Below, in pieces: positions 33,012 through 44,174 of a stretch of DNA of 64,000 nt; positions within the stretch are counted from its first letter, which is position 1, and each line of letters starts with the position of its first letter. A model generated the notes under the pieces. That model made no database searches, was not told the DNA's origin, and saw nothing but the letters and a program-made list of their open reading frames with translations. Source of the DNA: Epiperipatus broadwayi. Lineage: Eukaryota; Onychophora; Udeonychophora; Euonychophora; Peripatidae. The stretch is from contig JAQFVV010006426.1 in NCBI GenBank assembly GCA_028023455.1, forward strand, positions 188,001 through 252,000. Direction: 5' to 3'. The translations under genes and the position numbers were made by a program.

Positions 33012-34004
33012 GATGACCGTTGGGTAGATAATGAGCAGCACTATGTTTGTTGGTCCTAAAAAAATAAAAAATAATTTAGAAATTAAAAGTAATTAAGTGT
33101 AAGTTTCATAATTTAAAAATTAAGTGTACATTTTATAATTGCAGAAATATATACAATTTTTTTTTTGTTAATTTAAAATAAATAGACAAATAAAGAACAC
33201 CTTTCCTGATTTAATGCAAATCTGGCACTATTAATGGCGACCTGGACAATAACTTAAAAAGTATGTACTATATATTACAAATTTTTATCACAAAAAAAAA
33301 TCAATAAAATGTACTTGCATGAAAAATTATCTTATCTTTACAACATTTCCGATGATATTTAACTCAATTATTCATGTTAAAAATATATAAAAAGAATAAT
33401 TTGAAAATGTGTCTCATTTTTTGAGTGAAAATTAGAAAAGTCGGTGCATAGCGCTGGAATGGGCAGGGGGGGGCTTCCGATGTCTTTGACAGGCCAAAGG
33501 CACGGCCAATACATGCTTTAGTCTAAAAAAAACCTATATTATGATTTACAAAACCACCGGCAATGCCAGACATTGTATTACTCTCATAACTGAAATTTTT
33601 ATAATTGCTGATGAATTTACAAAAAAAAAATTTTTGTATAATATAATTCAGAAATTAAATATAAAATTAATTAATTGTACTTTTTATAATTGCAGAAGAA
33701 TTTACAAAATAATATACACCAAAATGACATGATTTATTAGAAACAAAAATGAAAATTACTTACAAATAGCATTCACTGCAGTGGACTGGTAGCAAAATCA
33801 CAAAAGACAGACAAATGACAAAATTTCCCAAAGCTCTCTCCGATTTTTAAATCTTGCGGGTCAAAAAAATCCAAAAATTGACTCTCTCATGGATTAATCA
33901 TATCAGTGTCTTGGTTGCCATGACAACATTGTCATGTTATCATTGACAATATCTATTGGAAGAAAAATCGATAAGTGTAAAATGTCATCGGTTGAATAAT
34001 ACTA

Positions 34005-34850
34005 AAGTACCTTTTTTTGGCTATACGGCAATTTTTTTTTTGGCTTTAACTTTTATTTTTGAAATCAATTTTTATTACTTTTTTTAAAAATAAAAACCAA
34101 AAAATAACTTCTGTCTCTAACTTTTATAAAGTATTTCTCAATACACCCCCACCCCACCCCAAAATAAAATAAGATCAAACTTTTGACTTTTTCAAGTTTC
34201 AGTTTTTGTTTTTTTCAAAATACGGTCACTTTTTTTTTGGCCTATGATATATTTTTTACCTTTATTTGTATACTGCTGATATACTAAAACTTTTATCTTT
34301 AAAACCAATTTTTATTACCTTCTTTCAAAAATAAAAACAAACCAAAAATAACTTTTGTCTCAGTGAAGACAAAGTATTTCTCAACCCACTCTCCCCAAAA
34401 AAATTAAAATAAGATCTTTTTTGGCATTAACTTTTATTTTTGAAATCAATTTTTATCACCTTTTTGTAAAAAGAAAAACAACCAAAAAATTTCTGTCTCT
34501 AACTTTTACAAAGTATTTCTCAATCCACCCCCACCCCCAAATTAAAATAAGATCAAAACTTTTGACTTTTTTAAGTTTTGTTTAAAAATACACCCGCTTT
34601 TTTTTGGCCTATAAGGCGATATTTTTTTGGGGCTTTATTTGTATATTGCTAATATACTAAAACTTTTATTTTTAAAACAAATTTCTGTTACCTTTTTTTA
34701 AAAATAAAAACAAACAAAAAATAACTTTGGTCTCTATCTTTTGTCTCAGTGAAGACAAAGTATTTCTCAGCCCACTCTTCCCCCTCCAAAAAAAAAATAA
34801 ATTAAAATAAGATCAAAACTTTTGACTTTTTCAACTATCATTGGCTTTTT
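34005..34850. repeat. Alternating tandem repeats in the hAT-like element
   Basis: Four related blocks start near 34043, 34285, 34424 and 34656. They share an ACTTTTATTTTTGAAATCAA-type start, AAAAATAAAAAC..AAAAATAACTT, CAAAGTATTTCTCA and a C-rich stretch before AAAATAAGATC. Blocks 1 and 3 resemble each other, as do 2 and 4 (both with GTCTCAGTGAAGACAAAG), giving a higher-order unit of about 375 bp. Confidence 0.8.
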
Positions 34851-35044
34851 TTTTTTAAAACACCATTACAATACACAATAACTAGTGTGCTATTTTGGTC
34901 AATTATAATAATTATGCTCATCTAAGGCTAAGCAGGTTACATCTTTAAGAAAATTTATCTGTAAACTTTTGCTGGTCCATGAAATCTTATTCTTATTTTT
35001 ACCGGTCTGCAGGTGTGAAAAGGTTGAAGACCACCGGTTTACAT

Positions 35045-36245
35045 TTTTTGACTAGTAATTATGGTGATAAGAGAAACTTCATTTGGAATACAATCAAAAA
35101 TTCATGATTAATATAGTTTTTTGGAAATATCAGTAACTGAATGAATGTTTGCAATATTTTGTAGATGTAAACACTATAGCTTTTCTCTGTCTTATCTTTC
35201 TTCTTATGATCATTTGCATGGCCAGTTTTCTAGGGTTTAGCAGTTTTCTTAGAATTGTTAGCACAGGATTTTATTGGCATATTAATAAATAGTTGTGTGA
35301 AAATAAAATCACTTTATAAAAACCACAGATATCTTATTTTAATTTAATTGTAAATATTAAAAAAAAATTTGCATTCACATAGTATGAATTTATTAACCTT
35401 TCTTACAATTAAATCCAACTGAAATCTTATTGAAAAAACTATTTGATATTGGAAAAACATTTCTTGGTCTTAAAATCAGTGGTAATGACAAGCGAACTTA
35501 CGATGCTGATTGATACATGTGAATGGTCCATTCATGTTTGTTTATCATGTGAATAATTTCACAGTAATAACAATCTTTCAAACTCTTTTTGCTACATTTT
35601 AAAAAATATATAATGCCAAAAATTTATGTTTGTATATATATTTGAATAAACATCACATTTTATTAATTATCATTTATTTCATGTACAATAAACTTCAATT
35701 CTTCCATTCATTTTTGAAATATATAAGTAAAAAATCTGAAAAAGTGAATGGTAGTAAAAGCGTAAGAGTAGGGAAGTTTGTTGAGAGCAAAGATTTCTTT
35801 TGACTGCTGAAAGACAATGCTAAAAAATATTACAGAAGCTCATATGCCTAACTGTCAGTCAAATAAAATAAATTCCACTTTGCTTGAAGACCCAAAAACT
35901 TATAGGACAAGTTTATACAATGTGAACTGCCAGAATGAAGTTTTATTCATTTTAGATATAAATAAAGACCCATTAAAATTGTTTCTGGTTTATATTCTCA
36001 AGGCAAAATCAGATTATTCACTTTAATAACCTGTGTTCTCAGTGCTTTTACATATTATTTTGTGCTGTATATTTTCTGATATTATATATACGTAATAAAC
36101 AAATGAGCTTGATAATGATTATGTGGCAGTAATTTAAAGCGCTTCTGAAATATATTTATTGGATAATATTTAAAACGTAAATGTTATCGTAATTTATTTA
36201 TTTATTATATATATTACTTATGGTTTATATACTTATAAAATATTT
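35045..36245. other. AT-rich stretch, no gene seen
   Basis: A 69-codon frame at 35817-36026 has mixed amino-acid composition unlike the low-complexity frames nearby, but no recognisable domain, start context or splice partner. Left unassigned. Confidence 0.45.
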
Positions 36246-36384
36246 AAATACAAATATATTGTTTATACTGAAGGTAACGTAATTAGAAGGGATTTGAACA
36301 GACTTTCAAGCTCCCTATATCTATCCACTCCATCTTATGCAACTGATACACATGATCACATACATGTGAAAAAGATAAATGATC

Positions 36385-36425
36385 TCCAATATACGTATTT
36401 TGTGCTGAAACAGCACTCATCTCAC
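36385..36425 (-). ncRNA. Truncated hammerhead-like motif (D1)
   Basis: Minus strand: the 5' strand of stem I and the first three core bases are deleted (ATGA remains). Stem II is a fully Watson-Crick GTGCTG/CAGCAC with loop TTT. GAA is AAA, stem III is ATA-CG-TAT, cleavage-site A, then TTGG and AGATCAT. Dead as a ribozyme, but the stem II change T to C restores a G-C pair. Confidence 0.55.
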
Positions 36426-36841
36426 ATATATATAATTAGTGCTCATTTACATTAAAATAACAAAATCTTAAAACTTTAATGGAAAGGCTTCAATCTTCTC
36501 CACCTGCCAACTTTTTAGCCATCCATATCATTGAATAGCTGATAACAGAATACTTAAGGCCCTTATTGATGCCATTATTATTATTATTATGTTCCCCATG
36601 TTGACTTTAAATCACTCTGATCTTTTATATATAGGACCTTAATAAGTCCATTTAAATACACAGAAGAGGGATGGGCAGAATACAGGCTGAATATGTAATA
36701 TTTAAACACAAGTATATTGTCTATCCTGATCATAATGAAATTGGAAGAGATTTGAACACAGACTTTCAAGTTCTCTATATCTATCCACTTCATCTTATAT
36801 AACCGATTAACGTGATCACATATATGTGAAAAAAAAAAACT

Positions 36842-36888
36842 CCTATAAATTTATTTTGTGCTGAACCAGCATTCTATCAGCTGATCCA
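36842..36888 (-). ncRNA. Degenerate hammerhead-like motif (D2)
   Basis: Minus strand: CTGATAG in place of CTGATGA, stem II TGCTG/CAGCA with loop GTT, AAA for GAA, stem III eroded. Non-functional relic. Confidence 0.45.
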
Positions 36889-37422
36889 AATTCTCACACA
36901 TATATACAATCAGTGTTCAGTTTATATTAAGATAGCAAATTTTCAAACATTAATGGATAGGTTTCAATCTTCTCCACCTTCCAATTTTTCAGCCATCCAT
37001 ATCATTGAACAGCATGAAATATTTATATTGAAGATCATTTATTTTTTTCACATCTATGTGGTCATGTGTATCGGTTGTATAAGATGGAGTTGATAAATAT
37101 AGGGGCTTCACAGTCTGAGTTCAAATCCCTTCTAATTATATTACATTCCGTATAGACAATATACTTGGATATAAATATTACATATTCAGCCTATATTCCG
37201 CCTAACCATCTTCTGTGTATTTAAACAGACATACTAAGATCCTATACTTGAGGGGTCAAAGTGACTTAAAGTCAACATGGGTATAACAATAATATTGGCA
37301 TCAACAATGAGCATTCCATCATCAGATATTCAATGATGGCTGAAGAGTTGCAGGTGGAGAAGATTGAAGCAAATCCATTGAAGTTTGAAGATTTGCTATT
37401 TTAATATAAAAAGAGCACTGAT

Positions 37423-37452
37423 TATATATATATGTGTGTGTGTGTGTGTGTG
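37423..37452. repeat. (TA)n(TG)n microsatellite
   Basis: Short compound array immediately 5' of the D3 hammerhead-like motif. Equivalent TA arrays lie at the same place in copies at 8461, 54220 and 57307, so the array is part of the family. Confidence 0.9.
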
Positions 37453-37456
37453 GAAA

Positions 37457-37508
37457 ATGATCTGGACAACTGACGAGTTCAGCACAAAATATGTATATTG
37501 GAGATCAT
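37457..37508 (+). ncRNA. Hammerhead-like motif lacking one stem II strand (D3)
   Basis: Stem I outer block ATGATCT (37457-37463) pairs exactly with AGATCAT (37502-37508). Core is CTGACGA (37470-37476, allowed at the variable position). The 5' strand of stem II is deleted and GAA is AAA. Stem III is ATA-TG-TAT, then A and TTGG. Confidence 0.55.
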
Positions 37509-37819
37509 TTATCTTTTTCACATGTATGTGGTCCTGTGTATCGGTTATATAAGATTGAGTAGATAGATATAGGGATATATATTAAGACCATTGTGATGTA
37601 ATGCATCCATATATTATACACCTAACCTGCATTTAAATGTAGATATGATTTGAAACTTTTTCCAGATAACAGAATGTTTGGGAAAGCTCAATATTATTTT
37701 TGAAGTGATTAACCTGATAGACAATGATTCTCTTTTATTGTATCCCTTTGTTATGTATTCTAGAGAAGCATTTGCTATGCATTGGCTATTTAATTTCACA
37801 AATCCTACCATTCACACAA

Positions 37820-37867
37820 CACATAGACACATACACACTCACACACACACATATATATATATATATG
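37820..37867. repeat. (CA)n(TA)n microsatellite
   Basis: CA-rich run with interruptions, then about 8 TA units. Confidence 0.9.
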
Positions 37868-38093
37868 TAATAATAATATAGTGGAGCCACAATATCTGGC
37901 ATATTATGTTCCAAGATCCATCATATGCATTGTATATTACATATAATAACTTATGCTTTGTTGATAAGCTTTGATCCCAATAGAGTACAGAGTTTACTGA
38001 ACTGTGAGTACATAGAACTTCTTATGTAAACATACAACTGTATATATAATTTCAATTTCTATGGTTAAGTTGAAATCTTTAGTGTCTATTAAA

Positions 38094-38180
38094 ATATATT
38101 GTTAAAAGAAGGTATCCTTGACAACAGTTTGAGATTACTGATTGTTACATGGGATTGTCTAAGTGTTGACTGATTTTTAT
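38094..38180 (+). repeat. Family M dispersed repeat, copy 2
   Basis: TTGTTAAAAGAAGGTATCC, TTGACAACAGTTTGAGATTA, GGGATTGTCTAAG and GTTGACTGATTTTTAT. Direct partner of 39640-39750, about 1.55 kb downstream. Confidence 0.75.
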
Positions 38181-38184
38181 CATA

Positions 38185-39635
38185 CCCTGTTATATCATAA
38201 TAATTCAAATACAAGACTAGTTAGTTAAAACTGACATCTATTTAACATAACCTTAATCTAGCTTGTCTATGTAGCAGGCTTGCCACCTATTCATAATTTT
38301 AAAATTTTACTGATTTAACATATTATTATTAACTAAATAAAGTGCGGGAAAAAGATTAATATATCAACATTCAGTAGCATGGCAAGAGATTACAATTATA
38401 AGCTAATTATCTTTATAGAATAATTTTTATATATTTATCATTGACTTGATTGTGGCATAAAAATAGAACAAATTATCATCTCTTGTCATACCCTCTTGTA
38501 AACAGATTAATTACATAACTTTTCATTAGCATATTTCATTAAATTGGAGATAATAATTAACTAAATATGATTTAAAGTTTATACTTATTCTTTCGGTTGT
38601 TGTGGTTCATGTTCAGTCCTTAGGTATTGGCAGAATTGATTCTTTATCATAGCTATGATGGAAGATTTTAAGTTACAGTTCAAGTTTGATTGAAAGAATT
38701 CAGCAATGGTTTCCTCTTGGTTTAATAACTGGTTCTTCTGGTAGTATTGGTCATTGGACTTTTACTTATCTCAGATGAATTCATAATGGATCAATATTTG
38801 TTTGGTTTCTTCTGTTATTGATGGGTTTCTTTCTCAGGACTCAGTAATAGTATTTTCAGCCTGCTTTCTGACAGCTTGATAGAGCAAGGCAGATAAGGGT
38901 TTCTCTACTCCTGGATGGTTGATGTGGCTGGAACTAGTAGATTAATTATTCAACTCACAAAATAACAGCATATGACAAATCTTGGAAGCAGGCAAGAATT
39001 AATTTAAGCAGAATAATAATTGCAAAATAATGATGGAATGATAATAGACTATCCTTAAATGTAATTTCCAGCCCTATTTATATGATTTTTAGCTATCTTA
39101 GCAGTTTAATTCCGATCCATTTCTTGTTTGGAGTCTTTGATTTATTGGTTATAGATAACTCCATTACTTTCACCGAGGTCCAAATTTATTTGACCAATAT
39201 TCTACTTGTTAGCTTTTATTTTTAAACAGGAATAACAACCTTTTAATTAAATTATTTTAATTATTTATCTTCTTAAACTTAATCTAGTAATCTGTTTGCA
39301 TGCATTTTAATTGCTTTTTTTAGAAGACATTTACCTTTTAACATCTTTTGCTTTTAAACTAATTTCAGCTAAAATTTTAGAATCTATTATTTTTTTCATT
39401 TTACAAACTTTAGAAAATATTTAGTTTTTAACATAAATTAATTTTATAATTAATGATACCTGTATACATTTATCTGTGCATTTATAATAGATATTTAATT
39501 TTTATTTATAAAAATTTATTAAAACTTTTAAACTTAAATTTTGTTCATAATTTTTAACATTCAAACATAAAGTATATCCATGTGTGCACATATATAGCTT
39601 TAATATAAATATATTGGACCATAAATAAAGTTGAA
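38185..39635. other. Segment between two direct family M repeats
   Basis: 38590-39190 is less AT-rich and on the minus strand has a longer Gln/Glu/Asn-rich reading (for example EETIAEFFQSNLNCNLKSS) interrupted by stops. It may be a decayed mobile-element protein, perhaps gag-like, but no diagnostic motif is present. The direct repeats on both sides could be short LTRs, which I cannot show. Confidence 0.35.
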
Positions 39636-39639
39636 TTCC

Positions 39640-39750
39640 AGCTTTATTGTTAAAAGAAGGTTGCCTTGACAACAGTTTGAGATTATTGATTGTTATGGGG
39701 ATTATCTATCGGATGACTGGTTTTAATGATTATATATATATATTGGTTGT
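39640..39750 (+). repeat. Family M dispersed repeat, copy 3
   Basis: Preceded by GAATTCCAGCTTTATTGTTA as in the copy at 63470. Ends TGACTGGTTTTAATGATTAT before a (TA)n tract. Confidence 0.75.
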
Positions 39751-39754
39751 TTTT

Positions 39755-40440
39755 CTATGTGTATAGTAATCATATATAAATTAAGATTATAGTATAAACA
39801 AGTTTAAAAAAAATATAATTATTAATAATAAATTGAAGCATATATCTACATATTTGTCATGTGTGTGTACATTCATTCATACAATTCTTGTATTGTATCT
39901 TTTTTTTCTTCAAAAAATCAAATGAATAATGAAGTATTAGATGTTTATCATATTTAAATATGCTCTGAGTGATATTGTTTTTTTTTCAATATCTTTTTCA
40001 CTCCTATAGAAATTATAATAATCTCATTAGAAAACTATGTCTTCTGTAATTGTTTTGATGTTTTTAAGTCCATATTGATTTCAGAATACATGCAGTTATC
40101 TCTACTTGCTGGTATCCATTTTAAATTTTTAGTTAAATTCTGTAAATTTTAAGCTTTCTGACATAATTTAAGAATGTTTATAATTCCTTTTTTCTGTCAC
40201 TTCTAAATACTAGTTTTTATTTTATTAATTGAAAAAAATACTTTAAAATTTCATAAAACTATTAGCTTAGAATTTTTTTTATATACAAAATAAAGAAAAT
40301 ATAGAAAAAATAAAAAAAGTCAATCATAAAATCTACTGACTTTCAATGGAAGCCAATCAAATATTATTAATAAATGTGTTCACATATGGTAGCTGTATTG
40401 TAAAATTTAATATTTAATTAATCTATTCCTGCAGTATACT
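39755..40440. other. AT-rich stretch, no gene seen
   Basis: No assignable feature. Confidence 0.5.
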
Positions 40441-40444
40441 GCAT

Positions 40445-40735
40445 ATTTGCTATAGTAAATAGCAGGGGATTTGAACAGGATTTTCAGTCAATATTCATCT
40501 TCCACTTCATCTCAAACAACCAATACACATAATCACACATATGTAAAAAAGATGAATAATCCCCAATACATATATTTCATTCAGAACTAGCACTTATCAG
40601 TTAAGGCAGATCATAATCTCCCACACATATGATACAATCAGTGCTCAGCTTATATTAAAATAGCAATTCATTAAACTTTAATGACATACTTCAATCTTCT
40701 CAATTTTTACATTTTTTGGATATCTAGATAACTGA
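40445..40735 (-). repeat. Single subfamily B unit with hammerhead relic (E)
   Basis: Same block order as other B copies: GGGGATTTGAACAGG, ACACATAATCACACATATG, hammerhead relic, AATCAGTGCTCAGCTTATAT, AAACTTTAATGACA and CTTCAATCTTCTC. No mirrored partner arm was seen nearby. In the relic (about 40560-40615, minus strand) the core is CTGATAA, stem II is GTGCTA/TGAAT-like and mismatched, GAA is kept. The invariant G is changed, so it should be inactive. Confidence 0.7.
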
Positions 40736-40829
40736 CATAATGTATATTGATACAGTGGATATTATCATTTCATTTATAATCAAATGGTTTTTGGCTTGGA
40801 AATTCATAAAAAGTTCAATTATCAGAAAG

Positions 40830-40900
40830 GGCCAAACTGGGTGTGATCTATGGATTTTGAGCTTTAGTCTGCCACTCAATCACTACACTAAACCACATAT
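40830..40900 (-). repeat. Possible tRNA-like SINE remnant
   Basis: On the minus strand TGGTTTAGTGTAGTGATTGA resembles a tRNA D-arm, followed about 35 bases later by a GATCACACCCAG T-arm-like word. No tail or target duplication was identified, so this is weak. Confidence 0.3.
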
Positions 40901-40904
40901 GTAT

Positions 40905-41255
40905 GTAATAATCACTATAGGTAAGAACCTCTCCAACATACCCATGCAGAGAAATAGTAAAAAAAGTTATTTTTATGAGATTGTTCAGTTAATAATAGTA
41001 TGTTTTTTCATACTTGTTTATTTTCTAGCTAAAAATAGACAAATATTCATTTATCAATCTATGTTGAATAATGAGTTAGATCAACAATAAACCATCCCCC
41101 TGACAAAGCTTGGTCTAAATTTAAACCCAGATCATGTCATACCTATTGGTTATAGATATTCTATTATAGTTATGAGCACTTTGGAATGGCTTGTAAACTA
41201 TTTTTACCTTTTAATTAAAAACTAAAAACAAAAATATTTTATTACTTTATTTAAA
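40905..41255. other. AT-rich stretch, no gene seen
   Basis: Includes the 3' part of the frame 40740-41090, which runs through repeat sequence and has no domain. Confidence 0.45.
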
Positions 41256-41259
41256 TGCT

Positions 41260-41371
41260 AATGATGATGGTGGTAGTGATAGTAGCAGCAGCAGTAGTAG
41301 TACTAGTAGTAGTAGTAGTAGTAGTAGCAGCAGCAGTGGTAGCAGTAGCAGTAGTTCAACAGCAACAGTCC
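41260..41371. repeat. AGT/AGC trinucleotide microsatellite
   Basis: Imperfect GAT, AGT and AGC units. The long poly-Leu minus-strand frame over it is an artefact. Confidence 0.92.
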
Positions 41372-41373
41372 AT

Positions 41374-42275
41374 TTGTTCATAACCAAGTTAAAGAGCTCT
41401 AGTTTTTCATGGTCCAAAAGTATGCAAAACCTAAGCCTGACAAGGTAAAAAACACATCCCAATATACCTTTTTTAATTTTCAAAGAGTTTATAATTAATT
41501 AATAATTTGTGTTACATTTTTAATTCAAAATTTCAAATAATATCAAGTTACCCAATGATAATTTTAGAAAACAATATGGAGACAGAGCCATCACATGACC
41601 AGATGCTTCCCGCCAATATTACCTGCACAGAGTTTCAAAATCCAAAGTTCAGTCAAACCTAAGCTTATTTTTAATTTTATTGTAACAAATTTCTGATCTT
41701 TGTTGAAAAAAAAATTCCAATTATAAATTTCCCAGCAAGCAATTCACTTGCTCACAAACAAGTTAACAAGCTCTGATTTTTATGTTTTTAAAAAATTCAA
41801 AACCTTAGTCTAATGCAAGATAATTATATACCTTTAATCAATTGATTACTTACTTCCAATTTTGTTACATTTTTTTATTCAAACTTCCAACTAAAATCAA
41901 GTTATCTAAAAATAATTTTTGTTAAAAAGCCATCAGATGACCAGTGTCTACCACCAATAATACCAGCACAGAGTTTCTAAATCCAAAGCTAAGTCAAAGC
42001 ATACACTTATTTTTAATGTTATTGTAGTAAAGTCTCATCTTTGTTTAGTAATAAAAATTTGATTTCAAGTTCCCAGCAGTTAATTCACTTGCTCACAAAC
42101 AAATTAACAAGCTCTGGCTGTTTGACTTCTGTCAAAACTTTAGGCTAGCAAAAAAAAAAAAAAACTATCTTTATATATCTTTTTCAATTTCTAATCAGTT
42201 GATAACTTATTTTCAATTTTGTGCTAAATTTTTCATTCAAATTCTGAACTAAGATCAAGTTACTAGATGATTTCA
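41374..42275. repeat. Tandem repeat, about 2.6 units of ~340-375 bp
   Basis: The word CTCACAAACAA-TTAACAAGCTCT starts near 41750 and 42091, with a diverged version at 41374. Other in-phase words: CCATCA..TGACCAG, CAGCACAGAGTTTC, AATCCAAAG, TCAAGTTA. The third unit stops at about 42275. Confidence 0.82.
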
Positions 42276-42279
42276 AAAA

Positions 42280-42835
42280 ACATAAGTCACTTCCAATGGC
42301 AATCTCGAGTTTACCTACCTATCCAGATTTATCATTTCCCTCAGACTCTGATCAACCTATGACAAACTCCAACTCAATAATAGCAACCTATTATAACATA
42401 ACTGTACCAGTAGCCTCCTCTGAAAATCAGCATTCTCTACTCATAGATCTCACACTTAACACTTATGAAAAGTCTTAAGCCTTTAACTTTAACTCACAGA
42501 TAGACCCAGAGTCTAACCTTCCTGCCACAAACTCCAACTTAACAATTGCAATAAATTCTATCTAGCAGTCACTCTATCCTTCTCTGTAAAACTCATTTAG
42601 TCAAATGCACCAGAAAGCAGATGTGGGATTGTAACAATTATGAAAGCAATTCCTACCATGTCTTCCATCCACACCAACACTTTTCCCAACCCACATTGCC
42701 AATAAAGCCAAGAGAAAAACCTGGTCATCCAAAGAAGATCTAGCATGCTAAAAAATCAAAAATAACACATTGATTCCATACCATTGTGACATTGCAGACA
42801 ATTGGCACACTAAATAAAATTAGTTTGCATCTGTA
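42280..42835 (+). other. GC-richer segment with possible coding relic, unassigned
   Basis: Less AT-rich than the surroundings. The frame 42296-42478 is Ser/Thr/Asn/Pro-rich and later reading includes KAKRKTWSSKEDLAC. It might derive from a mobile-element ORF, but I recognise no domain with confidence. Confidence 0.3.
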
Positions 42836-42839
42836 GATA

Positions 42840-43780
42840 CAGCAGTCTAGAGCATGTAAAATTTATTTAATCTTGTGTAAATCAATAAAACAACTTTTAT
42901 ATATGTAAATTTACAACTACAGATTGTCCATAATAATGTACAAAGCTAAAATCTTAGTCAGAAGTGCCTTAAAATGCTTATGTGACAGCCAATCAGATAT
43001 AATAATGACTGCACGTGGAACTCTCAATTCAAGAACATAAGCCAGAACACAAGAAAAAGATGGGATCACTTTCTTTTATACCTAAATTTATATATAAATA
43101 AGTCAGATTTGCGGTCTTAGTTCGGAATGCTTGAGTCTGACATTTATATATAAATTTAAGTATAGAAGAAGGTGGTCCCATCTTTTTCATGTGTTCTGGC
43201 TTGTGTTCTTGAATAGAGAGAGAGTTCCACATGCAGTCATTATTACATCTGATTGGATGTCACATAAGCATTTTTAAGGCACTTCTGACTAAGATTTTAG
43301 CCTTATACATTATTATTATCCATCTGTTAGTACTAAATAAATTTATCTATTTAGATTGTCCATGTAACCATGACAATCCAAGCTATGTAAAACCCTTGTA
43401 ACTAATCTGTAGCATATAAAAATGTATTTAATCTTATGTAAATAAATAAATCAACTTGTCCATACATAAACCAATAACTACAGCACCATGTAAAAAATCC
43501 TTGTAACTAATCCACCATATGAAAAAATTCTTGTAGTCTCATGTAATTCAATAAATCAACTTTTGCATATGTAAACCTACATCTATGGATTGCCCATGTA
43601 ACCACATCAATCCAAGCCATGTAAAATCCTTTTAACTAATCCTCAGTATATAAAAATTTCTGCAATCCTGTATAAACCAACAAATCACTTTTTATATATG
43701 TAAACCTACAACTACAGATTACCCATGTAAACACAGCAATCTAAGTTATGTAAAACTCTTATAACTCTCTAAGACAAATA
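42840..43780. repeat. Tandem repeat, ~115-130-bp unit, interrupted by a foldback
   Basis: Units share CCATGTAAC-AC, CAATC-AAG-TATGTAAAA, TTGTAACTAATC, ATAAATCAACTT and TATGTAAAC-TACAACTACA. Clear starts near 43367, 43485 (shortened), 43598 and 43727. One unit at 42840-42930 is cut off by the element at 42931-43315. Confidence 0.8.
42931..43315. mobile_element. 385-bp foldback element inside tandem array
   Basis: Left arm 42931-43106 and right arm 43136-43315 are near-complete complements. Ends are TAATAATGTA and TACATTATTA, with GCTAAAATCTTAGTCAGAAG following and a 29-bp loop. Non-coding; the minus-strand frame 43029-43232 is inside the repeat. Flanks GTCCA and ATCCAT hint at a CCA duplication but do not prove it. 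Confidence 0.88.
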
Positions 43781-43795
43781 AAGTTTATCATTGAA

Positions 43796-43949
43796 ACAAC
43801 AACAACAACAACAAGAAAAACAATAATAATAATAATAATAATAGTAGTAGTAGCAGTAGTAGTAGGAGTAGTAGTAGTAATAATAATAATAATAATAATA
43901 ATAATGATGACGATGATGATGATGATAATAATAATAATAATAATAATGT
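43796..43949. repeat. Compound trinucleotide microsatellite (AAC/AAT/AGT/GAT)
   Basis: AAC, then AAT, AGT/AGC/AGG, AAT, GATGAC and AAT blocks in series. The minus-strand poly-Leu/Ser frame over it is an artefact. Confidence 0.95.
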
Positions 43950-44174
43950 TTTAGAACAGTATGTGATACTATGTGGGCAATAAATTTTTGCTAAGGTTAT
44001 TTGTGCTCTTGACATAATTATCTAACTAATTATTAAGCAAATACAAAAAGAATTATAAGTAATATGAAATGTAATTATTAAAATTAAAAACCTTTTAATA
44101 AATTAAGCAGCTTGATTTGTTCCACCAAGAAAAACGTAGATAGTTCAAAGTAAAATTAATGCTAAATATATTAG

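Larger units (their letters stand above)
32313..35034. mobile_element. Non-autonomous hAT-like DNA transposon
   Basis: The left end GTGGTCTTCAA (32313-32323) is an exact inverted match of the right end (35024-35034). With the adjoining CA the left end reads CAGTGGTCTTCAA, like many hAT ends. Flanks CAGTTTACA (32304-32312) and CGGTTTACA (35035-35043) form an 8-9-bp target duplication with one change, as hAT makes. The subterminal CGGTCCGCAGAC is mirrored by CCGGTCTGCAGG. No transposase frame is visible in 2.7 kb. The interior has a nested palindrome and four related tandem units. Confidence 0.8.
36250..37590. mobile_element. Dimeric foldback: two ~450-bp hammerhead-family units in each arm
   Basis: The left arm contains two subfamily B units in reverse orientation, with hammerhead positions near 36400 and 36850. 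The right arm contains two in forward orientation, near 37015 (3' half only) and 37480. Spacing within each arm is about 450-465 bp. Units share, in order, a GGGATTTGAACA-type B-box complement, ACATGATCACAT, the hammerhead, AGATAGCAAAT, CTTCTCCACCT, AAAGTCA, TTTAAATACACAGAAG and TATTGTCTATCCTG. Unit junctions run straight from the last block into the next B-box block, i.e. the unit is head-to-tail. No protein; frames here are shadows of the repeats. Confidence 0.82.

Noticed and set aside
36250-37590. CRISPR-like array, because of regularly recurring words
   Set aside because: Units are about 450 bp, similar throughout and mirrored; there are no short repeats with unique spacers, and the setting is eukaryotic.
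40740-41090. 116-codon plus-strand open frame
   Set aside because: It starts at the edge of a subfamily B repeat and runs through a possible SINE remnant; no domain visible.
41247-41483. 78-codon Leu-rich open frame on the minus strand
   Set aside because: It is generated by the AGT/AGC array and the start of a tandem repeat unit; no protein family fits.
43788-44015. 75-codon poly-Leu/Ser open frame on the minus strand
   Set aside because: It is a direct translation of the trinucleotide microsatellite at 43796-43949.
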